A stretch of DNA of 64,000 nucleotides from Pyrus communis (lineage: Eukaryota > Streptophyta > Magnoliopsida > Rosales > Rosaceae), in NCBI RefSeq assembly GCF_963583255.1, contig NC_084814.1, positions 21,500,762-21,564,761 on the forward strand. Direction: 5' to 3'. Every line of letters begins with the position of its first letter. Within the stretch, counting starts at the first letter, position 1. The notes beneath the pieces are model-generated. The model was not told the DNA's origin. It did no database searches and saw nothing but the letters and a program-made list of their open reading frames with translations. The position numbers were made by a program, and so were the translations under genes. This document shows positions 1 to 12,097 of this stretch, one piece after another.

Positions 1-512
1 TGCTGCTCAAATATTCAAGAAAGTGACATCAGTAAGGGCTTCATGACCTTTTTATGCATATTTTCTATGTCATAGTTGAGAAGAATTTCCTGTCCTTGAA
101 AGTTACACCAATTAAAAGTGTGGACATGAACAGTCACTGGATCTATCAGACTCAAGTTTTTTAGTATTTTAATTTTTCTAGATACATTGCATTATTATTT
201 CTTTTGATTGTGGTTAATGATTCATCTCATTGGATTGTGATGCATGATTCAGTTGTTTAGCTTATTGCACTACAGGAACTTTGGATCCTTTCCCACCAAT
301 AGAAAGGTTTATACTTGTAATTCTAGGCATATTTGCACAAACGCCCCTTGATCTCCTGTTCCAGGACGAGCATAAATTTTGTTAGTTTGCCACTTTTCTG
401 AAAAATAAAGTTGTTAGGAGGATTGTGGCGAATGATTGTGATACATTCTAACATGGTCCTTGAATCAGTTATAACATGCTACTTATATCGGTTCTCTTTT
501 TCATTATGGGAG

Positions 513-1869
513 GGAGTAAAGCCAGCATCGTTGGCAAAAGTGACAGATCCTGGAGTTAAAGCATTCATAGAAAAATGCATTGTGAAAGTTTCAGAACGCT
601 TGCCTGCAAAAGAACTTCTTATGGATCCTTTTCTCCAATCAGATGACGATCGGGAAAGTATAACTCGCTCTCTACGACCCAATCATTACTCAGGTAAAGT
701 GAGTTTTTTATCTAGTGCTCAAAAGCTTTTTGTGTCATTCTCCTCACATTGTGACATGCTAGATGCAGAAGGCAGTTCTGATCAGATTGATATTGAGACA
801 AAGGATATGGACCCTTCTCATGAGACAAATCGAGACTTCAGTGTGCAAGGTCAGAGGAAAGATGACACGATATTTCTGAAATTACGAATAGCAGATTCTA
901 CAGGTAGCCTTTTGTTTCTTTTTTTTTTTTTTCCCGCTTTTCCAGTTTATTTACTTTTCAGTCAAAGAAGTATGTTTTTATGCCAGTTCCTGGTCTTAAA
1001 ATTGAGAAAGTTTCCACCTGGGCCCAGGTCATTTCCGAAATATTCACTTTCCATTTGACATTGGGGAAGACACTGCAATTGCTGTTGCCAGTGAAATGGT
1101 TCAAGAGTTAGACCTGACAGATCAAGATGTTTCAACAATTGCTGAACTAATCGACTCCGAAATCCATTCCCACATTCCAGATTGGCCGATCGGAGAAAAT
1201 TCTGGAGATCATATTGATGGTGAGGCCTCAACTCCTTATAGCCATGCTTCTGAGTATAAGGAGGATGCTTCCCCCGTGATACATGAGGCCCTTCTTTCTA
1301 GTAGTCTTGCGTTAGAAAGATTGCCTTCAGGCCGCAAGTACTGGTGTGAATCACCCAAGGAAGGCGGTGGAAATTCTCCAGGGAAGTATGTCATTACCAA
1401 TTTGAATTCTCCAGCCGATTCGGTCACTGCAGGAGGTGCTGAAGAAAACGAGAACTCTCCTGGTAGCAGCCCTAGGGAGGAAGATGATGAAATTGGTGCT
1501 GGCGCATCAAATTCACCAAATGGTGGTGTTGAGGAAGATGAGAAATCTCCTGGTGGCCATAGAGAGGAAAATAATCCAAATGGTGATGGAGCCTCTGAAT
1601 CACCGAGTGGTGATAGTCATGCAGCTACTGATCCACATCTTATTAATGGAGTTCATCCATTTGAATCAGAAGAAGTAAAGATCATTGCCGAGAAACTTGA
1701 GAATCTATTGGTACAACAGAAAAAGGAGTTAGACGAGCTCAAGAGGAAGCATGAATTAGCAATATCAGACCTATTGAAAGAACTCCCACCGGTTTTCTGT
1801 CAAAAAGTTTTAGATAAGTGTAAGACAAGATTTCCAGACTACAAAGTGCGGTATGAGGGAGACAGCTAA
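513..1869 (+). CDS. WNK (with-no-lysine) kinase, C-terminal part (5' end outside window)
   Basis: Three exons fit GT/AG and frame: 513-693, 763-903 and 1028-1869. The first encodes the end of a WNK kinase domain ([16 protein letters not shown], then [10 protein letters not shown]). The second and third carry the PF2/OSR1-like regulatory domain ([11 protein letters not shown], joined across the intron to [16 protein letters not shown], ending near IPDWP). A long Ser/Asn/Gly/Glu-rich linker follows, with repeated SPGG/SPNG/SPSG motifs, then a Lys/Glu-rich coiled coil near the C-terminus (about 1670-1770) and stop at 1867-1869. WNKs are cytosolic Ser/Thr kinases; in plants they are linked to flowering time, ion balance and stress responses. 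The catalytic core upstream of the activation segment is not in the window, so activity cannot be judged. Bases 1-512 read as intron. Confidence 0.9.
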
Positions 1870-2677
1870 ACCAATCAATTTGCAGATTCAGCGTCCCGTT
1901 TCCATTTCATATCTCCACTGCCAATGCTGGGATATATAGATTATTCAATTAATTTTCCAGTGACGGAAATAGAAGTTGCAGATATATCCTGTACTTCGGT
2001 AAAAGGTTGGGGAGCATGAGCTAGTAGCTGTGTTTTTGGCTGCTGGATGTGGATATTGAGGGAGATTTGTAATCTAGATCAGCTTGTAGAGTGACCCGGG
2101 AAGCCCTACAGATTCCGGCAGTTGGAACTCCCGCGAGGCAACACATGAGTCTGATAAGTCGATTTGATGCCCGAAGATCAACAAGCTCGCCTGCATATAA
2201 CGAATACGCGGTAGCCATCACATGGAGTACATACCTGTACAGATAATTCTTTACCCTTCTTCTTTCGGTTATACCTCAAATCAGTGCGTTGAGCAAATGT
2301 GAAAATTAATTCGAATTTCTTAGCTTTGGGGGTTTTACTTGTTTGTCAAGCTATTGCTGTGGCATGCTTTGCCCTTGGTTTATTGTTAAATTGCATAATA
2401 ATCATAACATGAAAGTTGAAATTTATAATTTGCCCTTGTATTTTTCTGGATTCCAAAATATGAGGTTGGTGTTCGTGGCACGTTTGCCATGGTAGATTGT
2501 GACTCCACAATCCATGGTTTCATATGATTTGTTTCCAAAAATTAAGGTATTTGCATCAACTACGTGGCACAAAGGGAGTCTGGCTTTTGTGGGTTGCCAT
2601 CACATAATGGACACAAATCACCATCGATCAGTCGACTGCACATACTTTGGAGCCACAACTTGATGAGGTGCATTACG

Positions 2678-2886
2678 TCGTTTTGGAATTTCTTTTAAAA
2701 TGACTGAAAGTGATTTTGATGAGAGTGTTTTTAGAATTAATGCTCAGTAAAAATGCAAGTGAATCATGAAAAAACACTTAAAGTGTTTTTTGATAAAAGC
2801 ACATAATTGTTGATTCTTGCAAAAGTATTTTAGTGTTTTTAAAATCCAAAAATATTTTCAATCATCTTTAAATTACTTTCAAACGA
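2678..2886. mobile_element. MITE with imperfect terminal inverted repeats
   Basis: The left end (TCGTTTTGGAATTTCTTTT, then AAAATGACTGAAA) is imperfectly inverted at the right end (TTTCAATCATCTTTAAA, then TTACTTTCAAACGA). The interior is AT-rich with many AAGTGTTTTT/AAAACACTT motifs and no ORF. A related copy lies near 57876-58086. No clear target duplication was identified. Confidence 0.5.
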
Positions 2887-3437
2887 AGCCTTCTCAAATG
2901 AATTTAAGAGCCCCATGGGGATTTTTTTTTCTTTTACTTTAAAGAAAATAAATTTTTACAAGCCATTTTTCTCTTTCTTAACATTTCTGTTTACTTATGT
3001 TTCTTAATAATCATTTGATTTATTCATCAAATGATCGGTGGTAAACTTGAGTGTATAATGGGACGGAAGAGAATGTGTGAAAAGCAGCTGAAATGTTTTC
3101 GTTGAAAAAGAGTACGATGGTGAGTTGCCAAATCAAACTATTTTCAAAATAATTTAATAGTTTAAGCTTTGAAATTTATAGAAAACTCGGAGCTTGAGGA
3201 TGGATATTCATACTCCAGAAGTTCTTTGCAATTGGAATTGAAATCGAAATCCCTAAAAATGCAAATAAGAGCAGGAAAGGTTTTATTTTCACACGTGTGA
3301 GCCCACAACCCTGGTTGCACAGAAACGCCAAATTCCCACCAGTAATCCACAAAGACTAATCCCTCCAAAACTCTGAGGCAGAGAAATGGATAGACCACCC
3401 CATATGAGGTCCTCTGTGTCTTCCTAACCAGATAACA

Positions 3438-3502
3438 CTCATCTCACTCTCTCACTCTCTCACTCTCGCTCTCTCTCTCCCTCTCGCCCTCTCTCTCTAA
3501 AG
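3438..3502 (+). promoter_or_regulatory. CT-rich leader upstream of chloroplast EF-Tu
   Basis: A nearly uninterrupted CTCTCACTCTC / CTCTCTCTC tract ends 13 bases before the EF-Tu ATG. Pyrimidine tracts in core promoters and 5' leaders are common in highly expressed plant nuclear genes for chloroplast proteins. The transcription start was not determined. Confidence 0.45.
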
Positions 3503-3515
3503 ACTCAGTCTTTCC

Positions 3516-4970
3516 ATGGCAATTTCCACAGCAGCAGCTGCAGCTGCAACCTCAGCCTCCTCAAAGCTCACATGCCCATATGCCTCCACAGCCTCCCCAT
3601 CCCCCACAACCTCTTCTTTCTCCATTAGACCTTCTTCCAAGCTAACCCACCTCTCCTCCTCCTTCCTCAACTCCTCCACCATCCTCCACCTCACACCCGC
3701 CTCCACCACCCGCCACCACCGCCGCAACTTCACCGTCAAAGCCGCCAGAGGTAAGTTCGAGCGCAAAAAGCCCCATGTCAACATCGGCACAATCGGCCAC
3801 GTCGACCACGGCAAGACCACCCTCACCGCAGCCCTCACCATGGCCTTGGCCTCCATCGGCAACAGCGTCTCCAAGAAATACGACGAAATCGACGCCGCCC
3901 CGGAAGAGCGCGCCCGTGGAATCACCATCAACACCGCCACCGTCGAGTACGAGACCGAGAACCGCCACTACGCCCACGTCGACTGCCCCGGCCACGCCGA
4001 TTACGTCAAGAACATGATTACCGGCGCCGCCCAGATGGACGGCGCCATTCTCGTCGTCTCCGGTGCCGACGGCCCAATGCCGCAGACCAAAGAGCACATC
4101 TTGCTGGCGAAGCAGGTGGGTGTGCCGAACATGGTGGTTTTCCTGAACAAGCAGGACCAGGTGGACGACGAGGAGCTCCTGCAGCTCGTCGAGTTGGAGG
4201 TGAGAGAGTTGCTTTCTTCCTATGAATTTCCTGGTGATGATGTGCCTATTATTTCTGGATCTGCATTGCTTGCACTAGAGGCTCTAATGGCGAATCCAGC
4301 CATTTCGCGAGGCGAAAATCAATGGGTTGATAAGATTTATGAACTTATGGACTCTGTTGATGATTACATTCCGATTCCTCAGAGGCAGACTGAGCTGCCA
4401 TTTTTGATGGCCATCGAAGATGTGTTTTCGATCACTGGCCGTGGCACTGTCGCCACTGGCCGTGTCGAGAGGGGGAAGGTTAAGGTCGGAGACACCGTCG
4501 ACATTGTTGGCTTGAAGGACACCAGGAACACAACTGTCACCGGTGTCGAAATGTTTCAGAAAATTCTCGACGATGCCATGGCTGGTGACAATGTGGGGTT
4601 GTTGCTTAGGGGTATTCAGAAGATTGATATCCAGAGAGGGATGGTTTTGGCCAAACCCGGGACTATTACCCCGCATACCAAATTCGAGGCGATAGTGTAT
4701 GTGTTGAAGAAGGAAGAGGGGGGCAGGCATTCACCGTTCTTTTCGGGTTACAGGCCGCAGTTTTACATGAGGACTACTGATGTCACCGGGAAGGTGACTT
4801 CGATTATGAACGATAAGGATGAGGAGTCGAAGATGGTGATGCCTGGCGATCGCGTTAAGATTGTGGTCGAGCTGATTGTTCCGGTGGCCTGTGAGCAGGG
4901 GATGAGGTTTGCTATCAGAGAAGGAGGGAAGACTGTTGGAGCTGGTGTTATTCAATCCATTATTGAGTGA
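3516..4970 (+). CDS. TUFA: Chloroplast translation elongation factor EF-Tu (nuclear-encoded)
   Basis: Intronless, 484 residues. Residues 1-75 form a Ser/Ala/Thr-rich chloroplast transit peptide ending near [11 protein letters not shown]. The mature protein starts at [17 protein letters not shown], which contains the G1 P-loop [15 protein letters not shown] (switch I), [12 protein letters not shown] (G3), NKQD (G4) and [10 protein letters not shown] (G5) follow, then EF-Tu domains 2 and 3 with [12 protein letters not shown] and a C-terminus rich in [21 protein letters not shown]. It delivers aminoacyl-tRNA to the plastid ribosome with GTP hydrolysis. All catalytic motifs are intact and the length is normal. 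The ATG follows a CT-rich leader and the stop is at 4968-4970. The 5' half, up to about 4200, is strongly C-ending at third codon positions, while the 3' half is not. Confidence 0.97.
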   Translation: MAISTAAAAAATSASSKLTCPYASTASPSPTTSSFSIRPSSKLTHLSSSFLNSSTILHLTPASTTRHHRRNFTVKAARGKFERKKPHVNIGTIGHVDHGKTTLTAALTMALASIGNSVSKKYDEIDAAPEERARGITINTATVEYETENRHYAHVDCPGHADYVKNMITGAAQMDGAILVVSGADGPMPQTKEHILLAKQVGVPNMVVFLNKQDQVDDEELLQLVELEVRELLSSYEFPGDDVPIISGSALLALEALMANPAISRGENQWVDKIYELMDSVDDYIPIPQRQTELPFLMAIEDVFSITGRGTVATGRVERGKVKVGDTVDIVGLKDTRNTTVTGVEMFQKILDDAMAGDNVGLLLRGIQKIDIQRGMVLAKPGTITPHTKFEAIVYVLKKEEGGRHSPFFSGYRPQFYMRTTDVTGKVTSIMNDKDEESKMVMPGDRVKIVVELIVPVACEQGMRFAIREGGKTVGAGVIQSIIE

Positions 4971-5648
4971 TAGAAAATACAAATTATGTGGTGGTCTCAA
5001 CTTGTTTTTGCAATTTGCTGCCAAACTTCAACTCTCTCAGCTTCAATTTTTATCTAGTTTTTGACATTTTGAAGCAATTTCCCCAATGAAATGTTATATA
5101 TTTTGTAGGTTTCATCATCCCAATTTGCTCTGCTTTTTGTGATCAATAACGTTATTGTTGCATTTTATAGCTCATATTTTGTATGTTACCAAATGAATCA
5201 ACAGCTAGAAACCGCTTATGTCCGACCGATTTGCCATGCCGCCGCTGTATGAGCTTCAAACGATATGGCCACGGGGTTGCCTAAAAATTAGGTGAACAAA
5301 AATTTGGTACTAGTATATAGATTAGTAGATAATATATTCACTAAACCTGCCATTATCTGCTAATCATCACTAATTATAAAAAGTCTGCCTTTAAAACAAG
5401 CTGTTTATATATAAATAGACAATTAACGACACATTGTACACGATATAGTACACATATTGCCTTGCTGCAGACAAATATTGTCCATCTCAAAGACAACTTC
5501 TCTCTTACTTACTTGCCTAACATAGAACTATCTTACTTTCCTAAAACCATGCTCCGCTGTGTGTGCTGCGAGTGCCGGATGATACACCGTCCTTAGCGAC
5601 TAAGATCAGTCCTCGGCGTCCTCCAGAAAGCTTTGTATTCTGATGAGT
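4971..5648. other. Convergent intergenic region between EF-Tu and Di19
   Basis: 3' flanks of two converging genes. AT-rich, with a likely EF-Tu poly(A) region near 5085-5105 (AATGAAATG, TATATTTTG). No further gene or repeat was recognised. Confidence 0.5.
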
Positions 5649-8600
5649 TCATATATCCAAGAATATGGTTGATGCAATCAACTCTTGCACGAATGTCGCC
5701 CTCTGCCTCCTCTCTTCTCTATCCTTTTCACAAGCTTCATCTGGCAGAGATGGCTCGGCGCTGCACAGACAAAATGCATCAGTAACGGGGCATCAACAGG
5801 CATCACCATGATATCACATATCCTAAATGTTAGTTAGCGAAACCAGTAGAACTTGCAGCGGAGTCGTGTCATCATGACTTTACCCAACAAAGTAGAAGAA
5901 GGGCAACGGAAGAGTAATAAAGGGAATTAATAACAACTTGGCGAATTACCCACTTACGACAAATATCAGGGCAAAATGAAGTGAAACAACCGAAGAAGCA
6001 TTAATAACAAGTAGTGAATTACCGACTTACGACAAATATCAGGGCAAAATGAAGTGAAACAATTTAATACTGCATCTTGATGAAATATGTCAGACACAAC
6101 TGAGGGATAATGGTTGGGTTTCCTTGTTTCCTGCTTCCTATTTCACTTCATCTCCCCCACAGAAAACTGCCTAACTGGTGTGATGGAATTGTAACTGTCC
6201 TTCACTTTTAGTGCGAAAGTGAAGTTGGTTGGAATTGAAGTAACATAACATTTCAAAAACTAAAGAGCCCAGGTAACGTAAAAAAGCACTATCCCATAAT
6301 TCCCAGATGATTATGCAACTTTTCAGACATGTACAGTTAAGGTGTCAACCATATATTTCGAACGGTAGTAAACTCATCAGATAAAGTTCCAAATCAATAC
6401 CATACAAAGCTACTAGTGTTCATTGGTTATTAGAATCGGTGAAAGTAAATGATTAAACAAGAGGTTACGAGACGAAGATAGGAAACAAGAGGAAAGAGAT
6501 ACAATCATATTACGATAACTTAGACCCTAACAGAACTAAACAATTTAAAGGATTTGCAAAATCAATATATCTTGAAATTTTTGAAACCGGAACTGAAATC
6601 AGATTTAGATGCAATGTAAGCCTTTCCCAGATACCAAATAGTTATTAGGGTTGGAAAACATTTATAAATCACAAATCTTCTTTTTTGGAAAGCTTATAAA
6701 CAGAAGATCTTTCGTACTATTGGAACATATAGTAAGGACATTTAGTTTCTGCTTTATGAAATCACTATACACCTGGGTTTTGAAGACCCATTTGCGATCA
6801 TATCATCAGTCCATAATACATGGTGATATTAAAATAAAGATTTCTAAAGTTTGAAATCCCTATTGTACCTCACACTCAAACAATCACTAATATGGTATCG
6901 TTAAACTTTCATAAAACAGCACAAGGAGTGTACCTTTTCAGGCCGCAAGTGACACGGGAATCGATATTGGAACAAACATCTTCGGGGATACCTTTAGGGT
7001 CTGGAAAAGACATATTGCAGATAAATGGTGAGAGGAGAGGATCAGGTGCAGATTCCTGTGCATATGACCTTCCATTTTTCAGCAGTGCCTTCCCAAGCAT
7101 TGCTGAACTACCAGGCCACAAACCGGATTTTTGCGATTTTCTCCTGTGCTGAAAGATAACAGATGAATCCCTTAAGGGTCCGACAATGATCAACAAAGTT
7201 ATTGGCTAAATTGACTATTATGAATCCCATGACCCAGTACAGGTAATAATACCTTGAAGGAGCTTGCATGATGTACCGTAAAATGTGCAATTACATCTTT
7301 CCCCAGATTCGCAGCGCACAAAGGACAAACCTGGAATAGCGGGATTAAAGCTACCATCAGGTTCAAATTCTAACTGAAACATCCATCAATTTCACACAGC
7401 ATCTTTTTTGTCGAAACCTTAAAGGAATGACCCAAGAATTCAATTTTGATAACATCTATCTCCTTTAAATCGCACTCCGACAAAATATCAGGTAAAGGAA
7501 AGCGCTTACTGCATTTTTAAAGTCAAAGCAGTGTTCTTCCTCCAAGTGGCCGCAGAGCAATGGGACTTCAATATCCACATAACAGAAAGGGCATGGAAAA
7601 CAAGATTTTGCATCGTCATCTCCTTCAGAATCTTCCAAAGCCATATGATTATCTATTTAACATATATAGAAGATAGGAGATCTATCAATAGAAATAAATC
7701 GCAGATGTATATATGCACACGTGTATATGTGCGCACACGTGGATTTAACAAGAAGAAATCAAACGCTTCGTGAAGGTTGATCTCAGTATTAAAAGAAGGT
7801 ACTTGTCGTTTCCATTAAAGCAACATCTCAAATGTTCAGCCATTTAAATTACGGGATCAAACACATGCAGACAAGCACACATGCACATACACTCAAACGG
7901 ACACAAAAATGACTATATTAGAATGATAGAACCTAACACGCAGCTATTACTCCGGCCCCAAGAAATTACTGTAAGTGAACTCTTTGCCTCGCATTGGGCA
8001 ATCAAGTACGAGATATTCATGAAACAAACACCATTTGATTCTTCCCCAATCGGACAATAGGCAGAGACTAAGAAAATATGAATGCATCTTGTTATCTATA
8101 CACTGTATAAACTGCATATGAATTAACCAGTCTCAACAACCATCCAAAAGCGGATTTTTCATCTTTCTCCATATGTTTTTCAATCGAACCCTCAAATTTC
8201 TCACCTTCACAAATAACAACACTAGAAGCACCAAGCTCAGATTTTCCTTCACCCAAGGCCTTGGACAAAAGGGCTTCTGCTTCCTTCAATATCTGCTCTC
8301 TCAGTCTCTCCAGATCTTCCCGATAACACTCAAGTTCTGATTTGTCTACATTTCCCTCTCCAAAATTTTCGTGCCCATCATATTCTTCACATTCACTATA
8401 ATTTTCCTCATCTTCTTCATCCCCAGTATAATTTGTCATGCTGATAAATCCTCTTTAGTCTCTCTTTTGTGGGGTTGATTAACCCCAATATAATCAAACT
8501 TTCTCCACCTAATTAATCAAAGCTTCTTGATTTCCATGTGGTCTATACCAAACCCTAATTCAATCAGAAATTGAGAGGCCCAAATAATCACACAAACAGG

Positions 8601-9192
8601 CAACCCTAAGTCCCTACTGCAATATTACAAACAGGGAAAGCTTTTATGAACAAATCTAGGAAACTTGATAAAAATACCAATATTGCTCATACGAGATATG
8701 GAAAATCTCAGATTTTTCGGACTTTTTTATTTTATTAAAATGTGATATTTTCCCATATTTATATTTCAGGATAAAACATTATCCGCTTGAAAATTCAAGC
8801 AAAAATAGATCACTTAAAACAGGGTTTAACAAAAAAATTAGTAAAAAACAATGTGCCAATTTCTTTCTTAAATCCAACCAAAGTTTTAAACTTTAATCCC
8901 AACCCAGTTCTAGAAATCTCTCACACAAGCATTGCTTCACTCAAACATAAAAAATAAAAATAAAACTGAATCGGTGCAAGTTTTATTAAAATTTAAGGAC
9001 CTCAATTAACGGATTTTTAGTTCAGGACCAAATTTAAAATATGGTGAAAGGAAAAGGACTACTAAAGTTTACTCAAAAGAAAATGTTAAAGCAAAAACAG
9101 AAAATTGAAGTACCATAGTGAAGGCGAGCAGCATGAACAGCAGAAAAGCTCTTAACTGTATGAACCCTGGAAGCCCACAAGTCAGCGTCCAT
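5649..9192 (-). CDS. Di19 (drought-induced 19) family zinc-finger protein
   Basis: Five exons read on the minus strand: 9192-9114, 7652-7510, 7330-7253, 7148-6934 and 5760-5649. They sum to 627 nt (208 aa) in one frame. The start gives MDADLWASRVHTVKSF, the Di19 N-terminus. Two atypical Cys2/His2 fingers follow: CPFCYVDIEVPLLCGHLEEEH and CPLCAANLGKDVIAHFTVHH (the latter alone on exon 3). A basic region HRRKSQKSG comes next, then the C-terminal Di19 helix EKDREERRQRATFVQELIAS. Di19 proteins are nuclear, bind DNA or partner proteins and are phosphorylated by calcium-dependent kinases in drought, salt and light responses. All zinc ligands are present. Intron 1 (7653-9113) is 1.46 kb and contains a separate acidic ORF; intron 4 is 1.17 kb. 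Confidence 0.93.
8092..8439 (-). CDS. Unrecognised acidic 115-aa ORF inside Di19 intron 1
   Basis: An ATG-initiated ORF on the same strand as Di19, lying wholly in its first intron. The product starts with a very acidic stretch (DEEDEENYSECEEYD), followed by a Glu/Arg/Lys/Leu-rich probable helix or coiled coil (CYREDLERLREQILKEAEALL). The composition is far more protein-like than the surrounding AT-rich intron. About 100-150 bp upstream on the minus strand is a TTAGGGTTTGG motif (near 8550), the kind of telo-box seen in plant 5' leaders. It could be a nested gene, an alternative Di19 first exon, or a captured exon. The family is not recognised. Confidence 0.35.
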   Translation of the reverse strand: MTNYTGDEEDEENYSECEEYDGHENFGEGNVDKSELECYREDLERLREQILKEAEALLSKALGEGKSELGASSVVICEGEKFEGSIEKHMEKDEKSAFGWLLRLVNSYAVYTVYR

Positions 9193-11438
9193 GGTGAGCC
9201 AACTCTCCGGCGACCCAAGTCAGCTTTTTCCGGCGACAAACGGTGGAAACGGTCCCCTTGGGAAATGGGTTGGGATCAAAAGGCTTAAAGTTCCAAGCTT
9301 TGAGAGAGATTTTGGGGTGTGAGTGTTGTGGTGATGTTTTGCTTACTCACTCTCCTCTCTCATATATTGCTCTGACACTGAGTTTTTTCTGACACACAAA
9401 AGATACTTGATGGATAGATGGCACGTAGACTTTTTATTTATTTATTACACTATTGTTTTTTTTTTTTTACCAGATGAAAACATGTTAAATCATTTGTATG
9501 GTAACGCAAATTTGAATTTTATCAATGATTAATTTAACATCTAATTTAATTAAATTTATGGTTTAATAAAGAAAAATATTGTACCTGATTAATTGCAGTA
9601 GCTGCAGTTCTGCTTGTCAATTGTCAATCTTTTTGTCAAAGTGCAGAGAAAACCATGATTTTATTCTATTTTTGTTTAATTATTTAAATATTATATTTGC
9701 TTTCATGCTGCATTTGACATGTATTAAAGCAGGATTAGTCTTATTTAATAATTAAGTCATTGTTTTGTTATTTTTTTGGTCAATTAATTAATGTGATTGT
9801 TTAATGACCACAAGAAAAGAAAAAAGAAAAAATGGAGTTGGTTTTATTTTATATGACTTGTGTGAAATAACCTTTCTGCGCATCACATGGAAGCTTTTGG
9901 CAGGTCTTGAAAGCCATTGATGCTGACGTTGCACTTCTTTTGGGACCTTTATATTAAGTGTGAATGACGTGCGGTAATTTGGTGAGATTTGGATTCTGGG
10001 AGTAAGGCTACAAGCCTACAATACTTGACGGATAGTGATAGTCATCCGCTTATTTTTACTTATCACGTAAGTTTTTTAATTTTCAATCGTCGGATCAAAT
10101 AAATTGAAAAATATCATTAGTTAAAAATTAATAAAAATATATGAAAAGTAAAAATAGATATTTGAAATACTACTTAGAGTCTTTAAATCCAATTTAATGG
10201 TTGTCTAATTTCTTTTTATAGACGTTAAATTGGATCTAACGAATCTAAGTAGCAGAGTACTTAATATTTTCATGTATTATAGAATAGATTTCTTGAAAAT
10301 TGTGTTCATTGTTTATAAAATTCAACGTAATGTTGCTTTAAATGTGACTCTTATGATATTCATTTATTTGGAGTTAGGAAAATCACGAATTGAAATAATA
10401 TTTATGTTTTAATAAGGAAATTGTTATTAACACTCCAAAAATCTCATTCTACACTCCTCACAAATGTATTTTTCTTTCTAATTATAGAAAATTTAGAGTG
10501 CCAAATGAGATTTTTAAAGTGCTAAAACAAATCCCTTTAATAATTGTACGAAGAGCAAGATGTGGAACTCTTAGACGAGATTCACTTTCAAGAAATATAT
10601 AATTATAAAAGTATCTCACACATCACGTGATCAGTCATTCATATACTAATTTTGCACCCCATAATCTTAAAAATGTACGTGAAAACATACTACACTAAAA
10701 TATATATGCGATAACTTTACTTTCTAATGCATCTCCAATTTTACGTCTAGAATTCGTTTGGTAACAAAACGAGCATGTGCCGCCTTGACAATTACAAGGT
10801 AGGTTATTTCCAACTTACCTCCACACTTGTCGGGGTTTTCGAACTCGTGCCCTAACCAGAAAATACAAAACAATTAGGTTTTAGGTGATCAACTTTGATA
10901 CACAAAGATTAATAATGCAAAAAAAGATGGGGAAACAGATGGGGGTGACAAGGACAACCTAATAACCCAAGGGTCAAAAGACGCAAAGCATAGATAAGCA
11001 TGCGATAACAAGTTGGACAAAAAGTTGCTTTGGTGAGGAGGATGGTGGTGACTTAGCGAGTGGTTCATGCATGAACTTGGGCTAGGACGGTGCACTACAC
11101 CTAGAAAAAGAGCCAAAAAACAAATGCTCAAAAGATGTGGTGGGACAACTTATTCTCTTAAAGGGATTAGCTCAATGTTCTAATTTCTAAAATACTCAAA
11201 CCCACCAAAGGGGATTTGTAGTTCTCTTTTGTTTTCAACTTATAAAATAATCAATATTAGAGACTAGTTCTCCATAAGTTTAGTGACAAGTAATAGTTTG
11301 CTTGGCATGAAAGGAACTTAACAAAATCCAAAAGACATGTGAAAAGGAACTAAAATCTCGTCTGATGACTCAGCCTAAATTGGATTGTTTTAATTGAATT
11401 AGATTAATATAGTAGTCACTTTTTGATGAACTTGTAAA
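9193..11438. other. Di19 upstream region and gene-free AT-rich DNA
   Basis: 9193-9390 is the Di19 promoter and 5' leader. The rest is AT-rich with no protein-like ORF apart from chance frames, and includes one MITE (10414-10537). Confidence 0.5.
10414..10537. mobile_element. Short hairpin MITE
   Basis: The left arm, TTGTTATTAACACTCC then AAAAATCTCATT, is inverted at the right as AATGAGATTTTTAAAGTGC then TAAAACAA. The element is about 124 bp, non-coding and can fold into one hairpin. Flanking TTAATA-like bases may be a target duplication but are too AT-rich to be sure. Confidence 0.55.
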
Positions 11439-12097
11439 TGTTAGAATTAAGCTTATTAAATTGGAAAGGAGTCCAATATATTATGTCTCCCAAGTGTTGT
11501 TAGAAGGGTTAGACATAATAGGATTGGCTTGTACTCAACTCCGATCTTAATCCAATCTTAGCCACCAAACAAGTATAATGGAATCACAATATAATCAGTG
11601 GATCCCAATTGGGATTGAGGCTAATTCAGGCTACACAAAATAACTAATGTTTGGGATTTGTTAGTTTTGTTGACTAAGTAAAACAATAATCCACTCAAAT
11701 AGGAGATGGATTATGAAGACATGATTAATTTACATATTAATAATGATAATATGAGAAATATGCTTGGAATGGTAGACTTGATCTAACCTAAGATGCTCCA
11801 TCCTAAACCGTAGCAAGACCACTATAAATACAGGTCTTGCGGAAGGGTTAAAGGCATAAAAAAACAGCAGCCTCACACTAGCCAGCCGAAATTCCTCTTG
11901 AGAATTTCCTCTCACCCTCAAAGTTTTCTTAAAACACTCGGTTCACCAAGGTGGAGGCGCTGTCCATGAAGGTCTAGCTTGTGTGTCTTCGTTGTTCCTC
12001 GCTCGAAGGTCGCAAGAACAAGACAATCGTTCGACTCAAGGCATAACTTCTAACTTGAGTATTCGTATACGTTTAACACGTACATATATATCCAACA
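11439..12097 (+). mobile_element. Probable solo LTR, Copia-like
   Basis: Begins TGTTAGAATT and ends TATCCAACA, giving TG...CA ends. It has a TATA box (CTATAAATACAGG, about 11823), a C-rich leader-like region downstream and no coding sequence, which is the layout of a plant LTR. No second copy or internal region is present, so it is solo. A 5-bp target duplication is not evident; GATGAACT occurs just outside both ends (11425-11432 and 12100-12107), so the exact borders may differ by a few bases. Confidence 0.5.

Larger units (their letters stand above)
1870..3515. other. Intergenic: WNK 3' flank and EF-Tu upstream region
   Basis: No coding signal beyond short chance ORFs. It holds the WNK 3' untranslated region, a MITE-like inverted-repeat element (2678-2886) and, close to the EF-Tu start, a pyrimidine-rich leader. 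Confidence 0.6.

Noticed and set aside
3497..4097. Long minus and alternate-frame ORFs over the EF-Tu 5' half
   Set aside because: Shadow frames created by high GC3 in the real gene.
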